Shown: positions 12,635-24,573, numbered from the stretch's first letter. The stretch is DNA of 64,000 nucleotides from Adiantum capillus-veneris (GCA_014529385.2 CM043967.1:1617001-1681000), one strand, 5' to 3'. The notes: generated by a model from the letters alone, not told the origin. Numbers and translations: made by a program.

Positions 12635-13130
12635 CCCGACAAAGACCAAGGAGCCATATATAGAGAGTGAATAGTACTAATATAGATGAGTCCCCTTTTG
12701 AATAGAAGAAAGCGATTTGTTGCCAATCATACTGTCTCCAATTGAAGAGATTGGTGAGAGCTTGAGAGTGATTGCTAGAGAGGACCACAATACAAAATAT
12801 CATTGTCTCCCATGCATGCAAGTTGAGAAACTTCAGCCAATAAACCAACACATCTTCCTATTCTCTTTCTGTCTCTCCCTCTCTATCTATCTCTGTCTAT
12901 AGAGACGATCGAGACAATGGTTTCTCAATAAATATGTATATTTATTTTCTCTTTTCTTCCATGTGTATCTATGTGCAGTAAAATGGGCCTAACTTGCACT
13001 ACACCTGTATCTCTTGCAAGTGCAACCAATGGTGTAAGCTCCTCCACATAGAAGTATATACTTCAACCAATGATGATGAAGAGATTGTGACGCCTCTTCC
13101 TATTCATAGCATGTGTGGTGCAAAGAGGCT
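10226..13130. other. Non-coding, microsatellite-rich stretch
   Basis: No gene is supported. Simple repeats occur at about 10,638-10,656 (GA), 10,708-10,727 (GA), 10,981-11,008 (CT), 11,400-11,421 (GA), 11,886-11,926 (GA), 12,491-12,515 (TG/CG) and 12,597-12,633 (CT). Open frames in this stretch mostly run through these repeats. Two related 25-bp phrases, GCCCAATCAGTGTTTGGGA (near 12,034) and GCCCAATTAGTGTTTGGGA (near 12,532), are direct repeats about 500 bp apart. Confidence 0.6.
10745..10860. repeat. 29-bp minisatellite, four units
   Basis: Four consecutive 29-bp units begin at 10,745, 10,774, 10,803 and 10,832, each starting GAG.TG.TGTCC and ending TGCAAAC. Units 1 and 3 carry CCGAGG and units 2 and 4 carry CCTAGG, so there is a 58-bp higher-order alternation. 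A partial fifth unit follows. Confidence 0.9.
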
Positions 13131-13139
13131 AGCCTGAAC

Positions 13140-13761
13140 ATTGGGTGGGCTAACCAAGAGACAACTTCTTGAATCTCTTGGAGAAATCAAGTCTGCGTGC
13201 GATCGGGTGGAGCTAGACAACTCAGATGAGCACTGTGGAGATGCTCCAAACACTTAGCTCCAGTGCTCATGTTAAGGGTGGACTTGCATGTAAGCTGCAT
13301 GATGAAATGAAAGAGACCCAGTCAAAGATCTTGGAAAATCAATTGCACTTACAGACAGCCATAGCTCGGATTGAGGCGAGCCAGCAACAAGCCTTGGAGT
13401 TTCTTGGGAATTTTCGCAGAGAGATCTTGGGAGTTCTTGGGGGCCAGCGCAATGACCAATATCATGCCTTGCGTGAAATTGTGCCCACTTTAAGAAGTAC
13501 TGTGAACAAACTGTAACAAAGCTACAAGGTTCTGGAGTTTCAGAGATTCGAACCGCTTCAAATAAATTGGGTGCCTTGACACAGTTACAGGGTTCTGGAG
13601 TTTCAGAGATTCGAGCTACTTCAAGTAAATTGAGTGCCTTGACAAAGCTACAAGGTTCTGGAGTTTCAGAGATTCAAGCCACTTCAAATAAACTAAATGC
13701 AATGGTTAAACACAATTTTTCAAAACCAAACAATCGTGTTGGTTACAATGCACGTGAGTGA
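13140..13761 (+). pseudogene. Frameshifted coiled-coil ORF with 21-residue repeats
   Basis: A 96-codon frame (13,226-13,516) is helix-rich (KLHDEMKETQSKILENQ, IARIEASQQQALEFLG). It ends at a TAA, and the coding theme then continues in another frame as three 63-bp tandem units (about 13,516-13,705). Each unit encodes TKLQGSGVSEIRATSNKL-like repeats. Upstream of the ATG, a third frame contains TKRQLLESLGEIKSACDRVE and also looks coding. Taken together this is one decayed coiled-coil protein with at least two frame changes. I recognise no family. Retrotransposon structural proteins can look similar, but no zinc knuckle or other diagnostic motif is present. Confidence 0.4.
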
Positions 13762-13956
13762 AGTGCAAATCGCTTATGATATATGTAAAACATTGCTATG
13801 CAATGAGAAAATGGGAACTTTGCTTTATGTAAGTTTTTAGAGTTTTTCAATTTAAAAAAGATATCTGAAATGTCAAACATCAAAGACACATTATGGTGTA
13901 TTTTCCTCTACACATGTGATACAACATGCATGTACGTAAACTAGGATTATGGTGTA

Positions 13957-13997
<41 letters not shown>

Positions 13998-14276
13998 ATC
14001 TGCTATGAAACTTCAATTATTATCGTGTTGGTTACAATATGCACGTGAATAAAGTGCAAATCGCTTATGATATATGTAAAACATTGCTATGTACTGAGAA
14101 AATGGGATCTTTGCTTTATGTAAGTTTTTAGAGTTTTCAATTTAAAAATGATAACTAATACATACTTACTTATACACATGTCAAACACCAAAGACACGTT
14201 ATGGTGTATTGACCTCTACACACGTGATACCACATGCATGTATGTAAACTAGGATTATGGTGTATCTCTCTCTCTC

Positions 14277-14348
<72 letters not shown>

Positions 14349-14350
14349 AT
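13733..14350. repeat. Tandem duplication of about 260 bp with microsatellite tails
   Basis: The block from about 13,733 (GTTGGTTACAATGCACGTGA) to the (CT)n at 13,960-13,993 recurs from about 14,028 to the (TC)n/(AC)n tract at 14,265-14,350. Both copies share GTGCAAATCGCTTATGATAT, TTTGCTTTATGTAAG and AACTAGGATTATGGTGTA. The second copy carries a roughly 25-bp insertion near 14,155 (ACTAATACATACTTACTTAT). Confidence 0.85.
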
Positions 14351-14376
14351 TAATAATTGAAGTTTCATAGTAGATG
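13997..14376. mobile_element. 380-bp unit bounded by 26-bp inverted repeats
   Basis: CATCTGCTATGAAACTTC.. at 13,997-14,022 is matched, with one difference over 26 bases, by the reverse complement of 14,351-14,376. The second copy of the local duplication lies exactly between the two arms. No transposase or clear target duplication is visible. It may be a MITE-like element or the product of an inverted duplication. Confidence 0.5.
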
Positions 14377-14418
14377 GTGTCAGGACCGCGAATGTTGTCC
14401 CCAGGGCATACAAGGCAT

Positions 14419-15547
14419 TGTGAGCGGGATGGAAACACACACAACGCCTCTATAATGACCCGACACACACTCTTGGAAGGATACACACACACACACTATG
14501 GGGCACCACTCGGCTTACACAACACACCTGGCCGAGACAGGGAACACACCGACGGAGCAAGAGGAGAGAGACTATCCACTTTCCCACTCCACACAGACAC
14601 ACACACACACACACCCAAAAAACTCAGCTCAAATGAGGAGAATTTCTGATGTTTAGATACAATTGAGCTTGGGCCAACACCAATGGGGCAAACAGCTCAC
14701 ACAATATGGGTAAAATATGCCAGAAACAATCATAAACTGGAGCAGAAGCTTCGCTCATAGGAGAAACTTACACAGCCAAAACAACAGAAAAAAAGTGAGG
14801 AATTTGGCAAAATGGACAGCGCCATCGCGTTCGGAACGGCCCAAAACCCATGTCTACAATGTCAAAGTGCTCAAATCCGACCTCGGATAAGCAGTTTACG
14901 GCCAAAACAAGCTCCAAAATGAGCAAAAAACACAGTTGCGGTTGTTCCTCCTCTTCTCCTAACTCTTTTTCTGGTCTTTTCTCAGAGTTCACACTTAGCT
15001 TTATCACTTGGGCACCCTTTGCCTTTTAGTTGACCTCAAACGGACCCCGAACAGGCCAAAAATTGACCTCGCAGTAGTTGTCACCTTTTTGCATCATCCG
15101 CACACCTGGCACTCAGCTTTTTCCAATAATGCATCCCGCCACCTTGTGAAGTGGCCCCAAAAGATGGTCCTCATGATGACCTTTTTGCATAATTACCACA
15201 AGAAAACATCCACGTTGTGTCCGTACTTCTCCACATGCAAGTATTGACCCCATTCGACGTCTTGACGCCACTAGATACCATATGACGCATCTGCTTACCT
15301 CATGTCGTCGGCCCACGGATAGCTTCCTCGAGGAGTTTTACGCGCTACCAACTCCTCATTATTATAGAAAAAACACATTGGTAGTGGTGATAGTGAAAAT
15401 CGGTGCAGTATGTACACCCTGTCCTACCTGTACACATGTGGGCCCCACGTAACCACCTGGCTCTAGAAAATGGGAAAACCTTTATTCGATGCACCATGCA
15501 TGGGTATGTACATATGTGCAATCCCTTGCTCCCAAAAACTCCTGACA
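14419..15547 (-). repeat. 3' LTR of the gypsy element
   Basis: It begins TGTGAGCGGGATGG and ends CTCCTGACA on the plus strand. It aligns along its whole length with 22,175-23,310. CA-rich microsatellites lie near its left end. It is 1,129 bp, against 1,136 bp for the partner. Confidence 0.9.
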
Positions 15548-15575
15548 TAATTTGCCCATCCCCTAGCCTGCTAGA
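15548..15575 (-). other. Polypurine tract beside the 3' LTR
   Basis: On the minus strand the bases just before the LTR read AGGGGATGGGCAAATTA. This is a purine-rich priming site in the expected position, directly after the end of the polyprotein. Confidence 0.6.
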
Positions 15576-17878
15576 TCATTCATGATCAGCAGCAGTAAAA
15601 AGCGATATAAGACTCGCAGCATCACAAGTCTCCTCATCCTTCACCAACATTGCTTGATCCACAAATAGCTCATCTTGCTCCACCATCATTAACCTGGCAT
15701 GATATAATTTAAGATGCAATCCATTTACCCTTGACTTATGTAGAACCCCATCCAGGTTAGCCAATTGATATGTACCATTCGGAAAACACTCCACTACCTT
15801 GAAAGGGCCTTCCCACTTAATCTGAAACTTCTTTTGGAAGGTGTTGTCCAGCTTACTGTTGTAGCGCAAAACCGAGTCATGTTTCTTGATACCCTTACTT
15901 TTGCCCTTTTCATTTATTTTTGCCAAAGCCTTATCTTGCATTTGCACATAATGCTCCAATGCACTCATCCTATCTAGCTGAACCTCTTGTAATTTTAAGA
16001 GCCTCTCTTTGAACGCATTACTAGGTGGCCCAAGCAACTTCTCTAACATCTTTACTGCGGGCAACTCTACTTCCACATGCAATAGTGCTTCCTTTCCGTA
16101 TACCAAATGAAATGGAGTAAACCCTGTACCTGTTTTCACCGACATACGGTAAGCCCATAATGCACTAGGCAATTCCAAGTCCCTATTCTTTCCTTGGTGC
16201 TCTATCACTTTTGAAAGAATTTGTACCAACTCACCATTGAACCTTTCATTCAAGCCATTACACTGTGGATAATAAGGAGTGGTATGCTGGTGCCTAATCT
16301 TCATCTTTGCGCATAAAAAGTCTAGTAGTTTAGCTCTAAATCCTGGCCCCTTATCTGAAGGTAGCTCCAATGGCACCCCAAACTTGCAACATATTTCATC
16401 ATACACAAATTTTGCCACATCCTTTGCAGTGATTTGTTTTACTGCTATAGCCTCTGCCCATCTAGAGAGATAGTCCACTGCAGTCAAAATATAGCTTTTG
16501 CCCCTGCTTGTGATAGGTAAGGGGCCTATTGCATCAATCCCCCACTTTTCAAACACATCAAACGCCATAATGGTTTTTCGTAGCTCTGGCTTCAACACTC
16601 TCTTTCCAAATGCTTGACACCTATTGCAAGACCTACACCAATGGTGAACATCCTTGTGCAAACTAGGCCATACATATCCTTCTTGCAAGATCTTATGCAA
16701 GGTGATCTTTAGAGAAAAATGGCCGCCACATGCGCCTTCATGATTCTCTTCCAACACTCTGTAAAGCTCCTCCCGCACGAGATCAGCCCCTTTTATGTAT
16801 AAGACATCACCAATCAATTTGTACCTGTATGCTCTACGCACAAAACCATACTTCTTAGACTTCTGAATCTCCTTTGGAATGATTCCTGTTAACAAAAACT
16901 CCTCTTCTTGAGCCAAACTTTCCCAACCATGATAAAGAGGTAAATTGGTCCTCAACACAAATAGCTCCCCAATCATGCTTTGAGCTGCTTCATGTGCCTC
17001 TCCATTTAGATCCCGTTCAATGTGTCTGATGCTCCATGCTTTAAACATTTTTAACAGACCTTTAATCCTGAAACACATTTCCTTCAATGAGGTGTTCTTG
17101 CTCTTCCACACACCCAACACTTGCTTCACAACTAGCAAGGCATCACCTTTTATGCTCAACCTTCGAACCCCATGCTTCAAACAAATATGTAATCCGGCTT
17201 CCAAAGTAGCATATTCAGCCTCATTGTTACTATGTGCATCCAATTTGAACCCTCTCTTGCATACTAGCTTCCCCTCTGGATCATAAAGTTCTATACCCCC
17301 TGAAGCCACATCATGGCTCTTTCTGTATGAGCCATCAAAGAACAAGACATGTGCATTGCTGATCTGTGGCACTTCTTCAACTACCTTTCTCACCACCTCT
17401 TCCTTAACAAGAAGAGGATTCTCCTTGTAGGTCAACAAATCGGCTAGGGTAGCCCTTGTGCTATCTTCCACTAAAAAAGAGAACTCAAACTCTTGCAACT
17501 CAATTACCCATTTATTGAACACATTTGACATGTTAGTGCCATTAATTAACTGTGGCAAAAAGGCATAACTCGTCAAGAAAAGCAAGTAATGACGAAATCG
17601 TCGCAAGCAAATATTACACTGGCCATCACTAGCTCTACTTCCGAGAACTTTCTCTCGGCTACCAACTTCACTCAACTTGCACAAGACACTGGCCTCATAT
17701 AATGGCTGCCCTTCCCCTTTTGCAATAGCATGGCTCCAATGGCATCATCCCCTACTGATGGATTTACATAAAACGCTTTCTCCCAATCAGGAGCCTGCAT
17801 GGCTGACAGACCCCCTAACACCTCTTGAAACACTTCTTCACACTTGTCATCCCATTGCAATGGATCATGCTTTACCAC
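15576..17878 (-). pseudogene. Gypsy pol, C-terminal half: RNase H, second RNase H, integrase
   Basis: The segment starts with gypsy RNase H sequence (DPLQWDDKCEEVFQEVL, 17,878-17,672), then shifts frame into a 702-codon frame. There residues about 112-240 form a second RNase HI-type domain with FFDGSY (D117), NNEAEY (E156), KGDAL (D181) and RDLNGEAHEAA (D225). An HHCC-type region (about 320-357) ends CRSCNRC. The integrase core has D384 (WGIDAIGP), D444 (PSDKG) and E480 (NGLNE), with 35 residues between the last two, i.e. DD35E. A C-terminal FQIKWEGPFKV segment follows. All catalytic integrase residues are kept, but the two frameshifts separate this half from the reverse transcriptase. Confidence 0.9.
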
Positions 17879-20246
17879 TTGTTGTAATGGATAAAAGGAG
17901 TTGTGAAGACAATGGAATAAACCGTGCCATGTACTTCACTTTGTGTATAAAAGTTGCCAACTGCTTTGTACTTGTAGGCGATGGAAGAAGAATAATAGAC
18001 TTAACCTTGTCTGGATCAGCCTCAATACCATTTTCTGACACCATGTGGCCCAATAACTTCACCCTTGGCTGTGCTAGATGACATTTCTTGGGATTTAGTT
18101 GTCCTCCACATTCATCATATCGAGCCAATACCATTTGCAGCTTCTCATGGTGCTGAGCCCTACTGCTGTATACACAGAAGTCATCCATAAAAGCTTTAAC
18201 ACAACTACCAATGAAAGGTTCCAACACCCAATTTGCTCTCTCTTGATAGAAGGAAGGTCCATTTGACAACCCAAATGCCAATACTGTATAGCAATAGCAA
18301 CCCCATGGCGTAATGAAAGTTGTTTTTGTGCGGTCTTTAAGAGCAATCTTCAATTGAAAATAGCCTGAAAAACCATCACACACACTGTACCTCTCATAAC
18401 CAGCCACTGAATCCAAGATCTGATCAGTGAATGTAAGAGGATATGGGTTCTTCTTAGTGGCTACATTTAAGGGCTTAAAATCTACACAAATCCTCCACTT
18501 CCTATCCTTCTTTGGACTGACTACTACTGTATAGCAATAACAACCCCATGGCGTAATGAAAGTTGTTTTTGTGCGGTCTTTAAGAGCAATCTTCAATTGA
18601 AAATAGCCTGAAAAACCATCACACACACTGTACCTCTCATAACCAGCCACTGAATTCAAGATCTGATTTGTGAATGGAAGACGATATGGGTTCTTCTTAG
18701 TGGCTGCATTTAAGGGCTTAAAATCTACACAAATCCTCCACTTCCCATCCTTCTTTGGAATGACTACTACTGAACTCACCCATTCTATGGTCTCCACAGG
18801 GACTATGAACCCTGCCTTCAATAACTTGTCCATCTCTTCCCGCAAGGCTTCCATCTGCTCTTGGCCCATCCTTCTTAGCCTTTGCCGCACTGGTTTAGCA
18901 CCTTCTTTTAGCTCTATATGCATCTCTTCACCCTTGAACCCTCTGATCTCTTCATATGAAGTAATGAACAAATCAGGAAAACTAGCCAGCATTTGCAAAT
19001 ATATCTCCTTCTCCATAGTTGAGAGGTCTCCACTGATCATTTGTGTCATCAATTCTTGCTTCTTTGACAATTCAACCTTGGTTTTCATCAGCCCTTCAAT
19101 CACTTCATAAGGCCCTTCACTTTCATCTTCAACCTCATCTGCAAATGCGACTACACCAGACTCCTGGATTCCTTTGTCCATCAAAAGAAATGCAACATCA
19201 GCATCCTCATCACTGCTGGTAGTACTATCACTATCCTCGTCAGACACTGTGGAATAGTCTTCATCACTAGACTCATCTTCATCTTCATAAATCTTCTCCA
19301 ATCGTTTCCTTGTGTCCATATTATAAAGCTTCTTGGCACCTGTCTTTCCATAGAGGCTAATCGTACCACGTCTCCAATCTTGAACAACTCCCACTGCACA
19401 TAGCCATGGTCTGCCTAGTATAATAGAATATGCTCCCAACCCTGCTGGCATCGCATGAAAATCAACCACTACCTTTGCATCATATGCCTCCACTCTTAAG
19501 CTCTTTACAACACCCAAACATTTTACTTTTTGATGGTTTGCCAATCTGACCCGAAAGCCTGACACCCCAGTCACTGTAAGACCCATCTTCTCAACACATG
19601 AATGTGTTATGACACATATTTGGGCTCCACCATCCACATAACCTTGTCCCAGATTTTTCTTTTTGTGCCACACATCTACTATTGGACAAATGTCTGGTAG
19701 CTCATCCATCGCCAACACCTTTACTGAACCTCTCTCTGGCTCTTTGTCCATTGGGTTAACCATCCTCTTCCATAGTCTCTTTAGCTTAGGCACCATCTCT
19801 ATAAGTTGCCCAAAAGTAACATCTGCCTTCCTGCTTGTCAGATCCTCCTTCAAATCATAGCTTAATTGCCCATCCCCTAGTGGAAAATCTGAAACATGAA
19901 ACTTGCAACGAGCCCTCCTTTTCCTCTTGGCCTTGACATCCTCGCCTTCATGGCTCTTTCCCTTCTTCTTACTGGGACCTGGGGCACTTCTTCCTTCCTT
20001 GTCCTCTGTGGTCCTCTTCCCAATAGGCATCACTAATGTATCCTCTAGCTTTGATGCCTTCTCCAAGGTGACTACACTTAACACTTTTGTCTTTCCCTTT
20101 TCCTCCTGGGTCAATCCACTGGTTCCTTCATCTCCCTTAATTTCGATGCCATAATCATTTGACCTAGTTAGCACCTGTCTTGGCAATGGATACATGTCTC
20201 TCCCCATCCTTGGTGGCTTATTACATTGCGGGTTGATGTGTCCCAA
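17865..20246 (-). pseudogene. Gypsy protease-reverse transcriptase frame
   Basis: This 793-codon frame continues directly from the gag zinc knuckle. A retropepsin motif VDGGAQICVI lies near residue 204. A strongly acidic linker (SSDEDYSTVSDEDSDS) follows near residues 325-350. The reverse transcriptase begins around residue 460. The catalytic FMDDF motif (the YxDD box) is near residue 685. Residues about 493-655 contain an in-frame duplication of the fingers/palm segment, so the motif containing CDGFSGYFQ occurs twice. The frame breaks in the connection region after KYMARFIP and continues in another frame. The product would be an oversized, probably inactive reverse transcriptase. Confidence 0.9.
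18282..18767 (-). repeat. 243-bp in-frame tandem duplication within reverse transcriptase
   Basis: Two head-to-tail 243-bp units (18,282-18,524 and 18,525-18,767) differ at about nine positions by eye (about 4%). Each encodes 81 residues running from PKKD.KWRICVDFKPLN through SVCDGFSGYFQLKIAL to TPWGCYCYTV. The unit length keeps the frame open. Confidence 0.9.
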
Positions 20247-20248
20247 CT

Positions 20249-21128
20249 CTCCGCAATTATAACATGTGGGCGTCTGCCTCCAAAACCTACCATTGCTTTG
20301 TCGAGCACCATTCTTGGGTCTTTCTTCACCTCCTGGCTGATTTGCAAACCTCCCTCAACCTCGATTATTTCCCACTTGACCTAGCATGTTTAGGCTGAGA
20401 TTCTTCATTAGATCTACCACTTGCCTCATGTCTTGCCTTAGCCCAGCATCTTGCACTGCTGTACTGACCACTGCTGGCATAACCTGAGGAGTAACAGGAA
20501 CCACTGATTCATGATGAACCCCTGGCATACGACCTTGCAAAGAATCCATAGACTGAAATTCAGACCTCATGGGCAAAGACTCCACCCCTAACTGGCTCAT
20601 TTTCCTCAGCTTCCACTCTTTGTTCCTTGCTACCTCTAGTGCATCTTCATATGTCCTAGGCTTCTTTAGCTCCACTCTCCAACGTATATTCTCCCAAAGA
20701 CCAGCCAAGAACCTGTCCTTCTTCATCATGTCAGGCGGGGATACCTGTGGTGCTCAGGCCTTGCACATCCTCTCCCATGCCAATGAGAACTTACGTATGT
20801 ACGCATCTACTGGCTCACCTTCCTTTTGCACTAAAGCTTGTACTTCTTGCCACACTTTGTCAGGATCTTCTATCTTCACAAACTCCACTTCCAATCCATG
20901 ACGTAGATTGTCCCAACTCAATCTTACAGGTGGATCAGCCACACGCAACTCCTCTTCAAATGCTTTGGACCAAACTCGTGCATCACTCTTCAAACAGATT
21001 TGGAGAAGACGTAACATCTGTGCTGGGTCATGAATTTGATTGCTAATGCAGGCAACCTCCATCTTTTCCAAAAAGTCTTCCACATCTTCATCACTTCTTC
21101 CATGAAACTCCGGATAAGAGAAAGCCAT
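20249..21128 (-). pseudogene. Gypsy gag
   Basis: The chosen start is the ATG at 21,128 (MAFSYPEFHGRSDEDVEDFL), since upstream codons look like leader. The capsid-like part has the typical retrotransposon gag pattern of an FLEKMEV helix, a VWSKAFEEEL region and AYIRKFSLAWERM. A CCHC zinc knuckle, CYNCGELGHINPQC (CX2CX4HX4C), lies at the C-terminal end near 20,230-20,270. Two in-frame TGA stops (20,754-20,756 and 20,355-20,357) interrupt it. The frame is otherwise continuous with the protease frame, so gag and pol were originally a single polyprotein frame. Confidence 0.85.
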
Positions 21129-21203
21129 GGCTACCCAAGTTACGATGCTTTGAGAACCCCTTCGAACACACGTGCAAGAACCCAAAACTTTTGACTGACT
21201 CAA

Positions 21204-22169
21204 TTCCCAGAAACTTCAATGGAGCTCAACTTTAGATAAGTACAAACACATGCACATCAAATGAATTTTCATCGTTAATCATCGGAATTACAATAGGCAA
21301 AGGGCATTCCAGTATCTCTCTCAATCTTCTTGGCCCGAATATAAAGACTATGCGCTGCTGGAAAAAAATCTTCCTGGACACATGAACATTTATCTAGATT
21401 CTCTGAGTTAAATGAAAAGGAGTGAATTGAGGGCCATTTTGATCATCCATTAAAGTCAACCATGCAGCTCCCAAGAAAGCACACCTGTCTTATCCTCTGA
21501 TTTTGCCAAAATTTCAGCACCATAACAGTATGAATGGCTCAAAAGACCAAAAAACCGGTCATCATAACTTGGAAAAATTTTGACAGATTTTCCCCAGAAG
21601 TAGAGCAGTGTGAACCCAAAATATAGGTTGTATACGTATGCATAAAGTGTCAACAATAGAACCCGAGCATCAAGTAGGAATCACTAGTACATAGCCTATG
21701 GCGAGGTCACGAAAAGGGTGCTCCAGCTACCTGTATCACCGAAAGGATCTCCACATTTGAGAATCCCCCAGCTTAATAAAACCTCACGCTATCGACCCTC
21801 ACACAAAGGCTCATGCAAATCTCGTATAGTCAAGTCTCAGAAATGACTATCTTCCAGACCAAGTCTCAAAAATGTCTGGGACTACCAAATAAAACCAAAT
21901 ATGGCTCCACAAAGGCGTACAATGGCAGATTCCACAAGTAGCGTACAATCCAGCAGACAATGCGCTCAAACAGGCGCCAAATGATGTGTACCCACAACAA
22001 CTGTAAGTGACACCACTGCTAGTATATCACTGTACTCCAGCTACCTGTACCTGTGTGAATCACCTGTACCTTTACCTGTCCCTGTAACCTGTAACCTGTA
22101 ATCTACAACCTGTAATCCCGAATCTCGAAGCGGAAGATACTCGAAGAAGATCCTCAATGGGGGCACCAA
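21204..22169 (-). other. Untranslated leader and putative primer site of the gypsy element
   Basis: Between gag and the 5' LTR lies about 950 bp without a credible frame. On the minus strand, six bases after the LTR, the sequence TGGTGCCCCCATTGAGG (starting at 22,168) begins with the TGG expected of a tRNA-complementary primer site. I could not match it to a specific tRNA. Confidence 0.55.
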
Positions 22170-22174
22170 AAGAA

Positions 22175-23310
22175 TGTGAGTGGGATGGAAACACACACAA
22201 CGCCTCTATAATGACCCGGCACACACTCTTGGATACACACACACACTATGGGGCACCACTCGGCTTACACAACACACCTGGCCGAGACAGGGAACACACC
22301 GACGAAGCGAGAGGAGAGAGACTATCCACTTTCCCACTCCACACACACACACACACACACACACCCAAAAAACTCAGCTCAAATGAGGAGAATTTCTGAT
22401 GTTTAGATACAAATGAGCTTGGGCCAACACCAATGGGGCAAACAACTCACACAATATGGGTAAAATATGCCAGATACAATCACAAATTGGAGCAGAAGCT
22501 TCGCTCATAGGAGAAACTTACACAGCCAAAACAATAGAAAAAAAGTGAGGAATTTGGCAAAATGGACAGTGCCATCGCATCCGGAACGGCCCAAAACCCT
22601 AGTCTACAATGTCGAAGTGCTCAAATCCGACCTCGGATGAGCAGTTTACGGCCAAAACAGGCTCGAAAATGAGCAAAAAACACAGTTGTGGTTGTTCCTC
22701 CTCTTCTCTCCACTCTTTTTCTGGTATTTTCTCATTTTTTTCAGTTCCCACACTTAGCTTTATCGCGTAGGCACCCTTGGCCTTTTAGTTGACCTCAAAC
22801 GGACCCCGAACACGCCAAAAATTGACCTCGCAGTGCATAGTTGTCACCTTTTTGCATCATCCGCAGATCTGGCACTCAGCTTTTTCCAATAATGCATCCC
22901 GCCACCTCGTGAAGTGGCCCCAAAATATGGTCCTCATGATGACCTTTCTGCATAATTACCACAAGAGAACATCCACATTGTGTCCGTACTTCTCTACATG
23001 CAAGTATTGACCCCATTTGACGTCCTGACGCCACTAGATTCCATATGACGCATCTGCTTACCTCATGTCGTCGGCCCGCGGATAGCTTCCTCCAGAAGTT
23101 TTACATGCTACCAACTCCTCATTATTATAGAAAAACCACACTGGTACTGGTAATAGTGAAAATCGATGCACTATGTACACCTTGTCCTACCTGTACACAT
23201 GTGGGCCCCACGTAACCACCTGGCTCTAGAAAATGGGCAAACCTTTATTCAATGCACCATGCATGGGTATGTACATATGCGCAATCCCTTGCGCCAAAAA
23301 ACTCCTAACA
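22175..23310 (-). repeat. 5' LTR of the gypsy element
   Basis: It begins TGTGAGTGGGATGG and ends CTCCTAACA on the plus strand, matching the partner LTR throughout with a few percent divergence. The flanks offer only a weak target duplication: GGCAT before the left LTR and GCGTA after the right one. Confidence 0.9.
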
Positions 23311-23395
23311 GCGTATTAGACATCTTGATCAATCTCGAAGAGCTAGGCGTGAAATAGCAAGGAATAGAGCTAGGAACTCTTTGTAAAACAAGGCA

Positions 23396-24386
23396 TTGAG
23401 GGGCTTAGGGTTACATCCACACATTTATTATGAAAGATATGAAAGAGAGTGTTATGAGAGACGGGAACTGCCCATTGTTGGCCAAGGTCCAGATCATGAG
23501 TGCATGAATATTCATGTTGAAGACCAACAAAGTAATTTAGAGAAAATGTGCATAGAGCCCCCAGCCGTGTTTGAAGAGGGAGACTATACAAAGGTAGCAA
23601 GACATTGTTTGTCAATTTGCTGTCACTATGCATCTACTCCCATCTTGAAAAATCCTTCCATGGCACCAATTCTATTTGGAAAATGTTTGATACACAACTT
23701 AGGCTACTTAGACTTATGAATGCTCCAATTGTGGAGTTGTAGCATGGAAGGTTGAAGGAAGAAGTATTCGTAATTTTGTAGGAAAGTATTGTTGTTTGGA
23801 TGGCAAGATTCATCTGCTGCCTTTGAGTGACCCACTCCCAGAACTGAAAGATTTGATGCAATCCTCTACACGAAGAGGCAAGAATTTCTTAAAGAATATT
23901 CGTGGTTACAATAATGCACTTGCATTTGCCTCTTTGGGTGCTCACGTTGATTAAAACATGTCCCGAGGAAGACGAGTTTACATGTTCAAGGCACATGGTT
24001 GTATATGCCACAATATTGGTCCTTTAATGCCAATTGAAGGACGTAGTGAAGTTCCTCGATTTGCACAGTTGTATTTTTTTGACACGGAGCATGAGCTACA
24101 AAATAGACTACATCATGTTCCACACTTGGACATTGAAGTATTACAAAATTTACAAGAAATGGTGCATAGGTTGAATCCTTATGCTCATGCACTTTGCACT
24201 GCAGGTGCTATGGTTAATGGATCTGTTGTTTCAGAGATCAAGATGGTGATAACTGAATCTCGCTCTAATGGGTGGCAATATCTTGTTCCCCGTGGTGGTG
24301 AAATTGTTGCTATATTGCGTGGGCAAGGCAATGAGAGAACTATAGGGCATCGTGACATAGTATTTATCCTCAAGAAGGGGGGTTAA
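23396..24386 (+). pseudogene. Helitron-like N-terminal domain
   Basis: A 107-codon frame (23,396-23,719) is followed after a frame change by a cysteine pair and IRNFVGKYCCLDGKIHLLPL, with a TAA near 23,953. A 142-codon frame (23,958-24,386) then has FKAHGCICHNIGPLMP, LYFFDTEHELQNRL and SRSNGWQYLVPRGGEIVAIL. This is the usual Helitron N domain order (CCxxGKV..LP, then G..HRIG.L.P, then FAQLYIYDT..E). At least three disruptions are present. Confidence 0.8.
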
Positions 24387-24573
24387 AAATAATTTCTAAT
24401 TTGCATCGATTATACAAGCCTCTTATGTATGTTCTTTTGTTTCCAATGGGAGAAGATGGATGGTATCCTTCACTACAAAGCGAATCCAAACAGAAAATTA
24501 CGCAAAAACAATACTATAGTTTTTGAATACAAATAAGAAATGACACCACTGAGTGTCTCTTACGGGGTGGTAG

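Larger units (their letters stand above)
14419..23310 (-). mobile_element. Ty3/gypsy LTR retrotransposon with dual RNase H (Tat-like)
   Basis: The element is transcribed on the minus strand. It has a 5' LTR (right), a putative primer site, a leader, gag with a CCHC knuckle, protease, reverse transcriptase, gypsy RNase H, a second RNase HI-type domain, an integrase with HHCC and DD35E, a polypurine tract and a 3' LTR. The domain order PR-RT-RH-(second RH)-INT is that of plant Tat-lineage gypsy elements. LTRs differ by several percent, so the copy is not new. Two in-frame stops in gag and two frameshifts near 17,870 and 17,680 make it non-autonomous. It is inserted next to, and probably within, the Helitron remnant that begins at 23,311. 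Confidence 0.9.

Noticed and set aside
15765-21046. Plus-strand frames across the gypsy coding region (for example 18,670-19,110)
   Set aside because: They are antisense shadows of the minus-strand polyprotein, which has clear conserved motifs.
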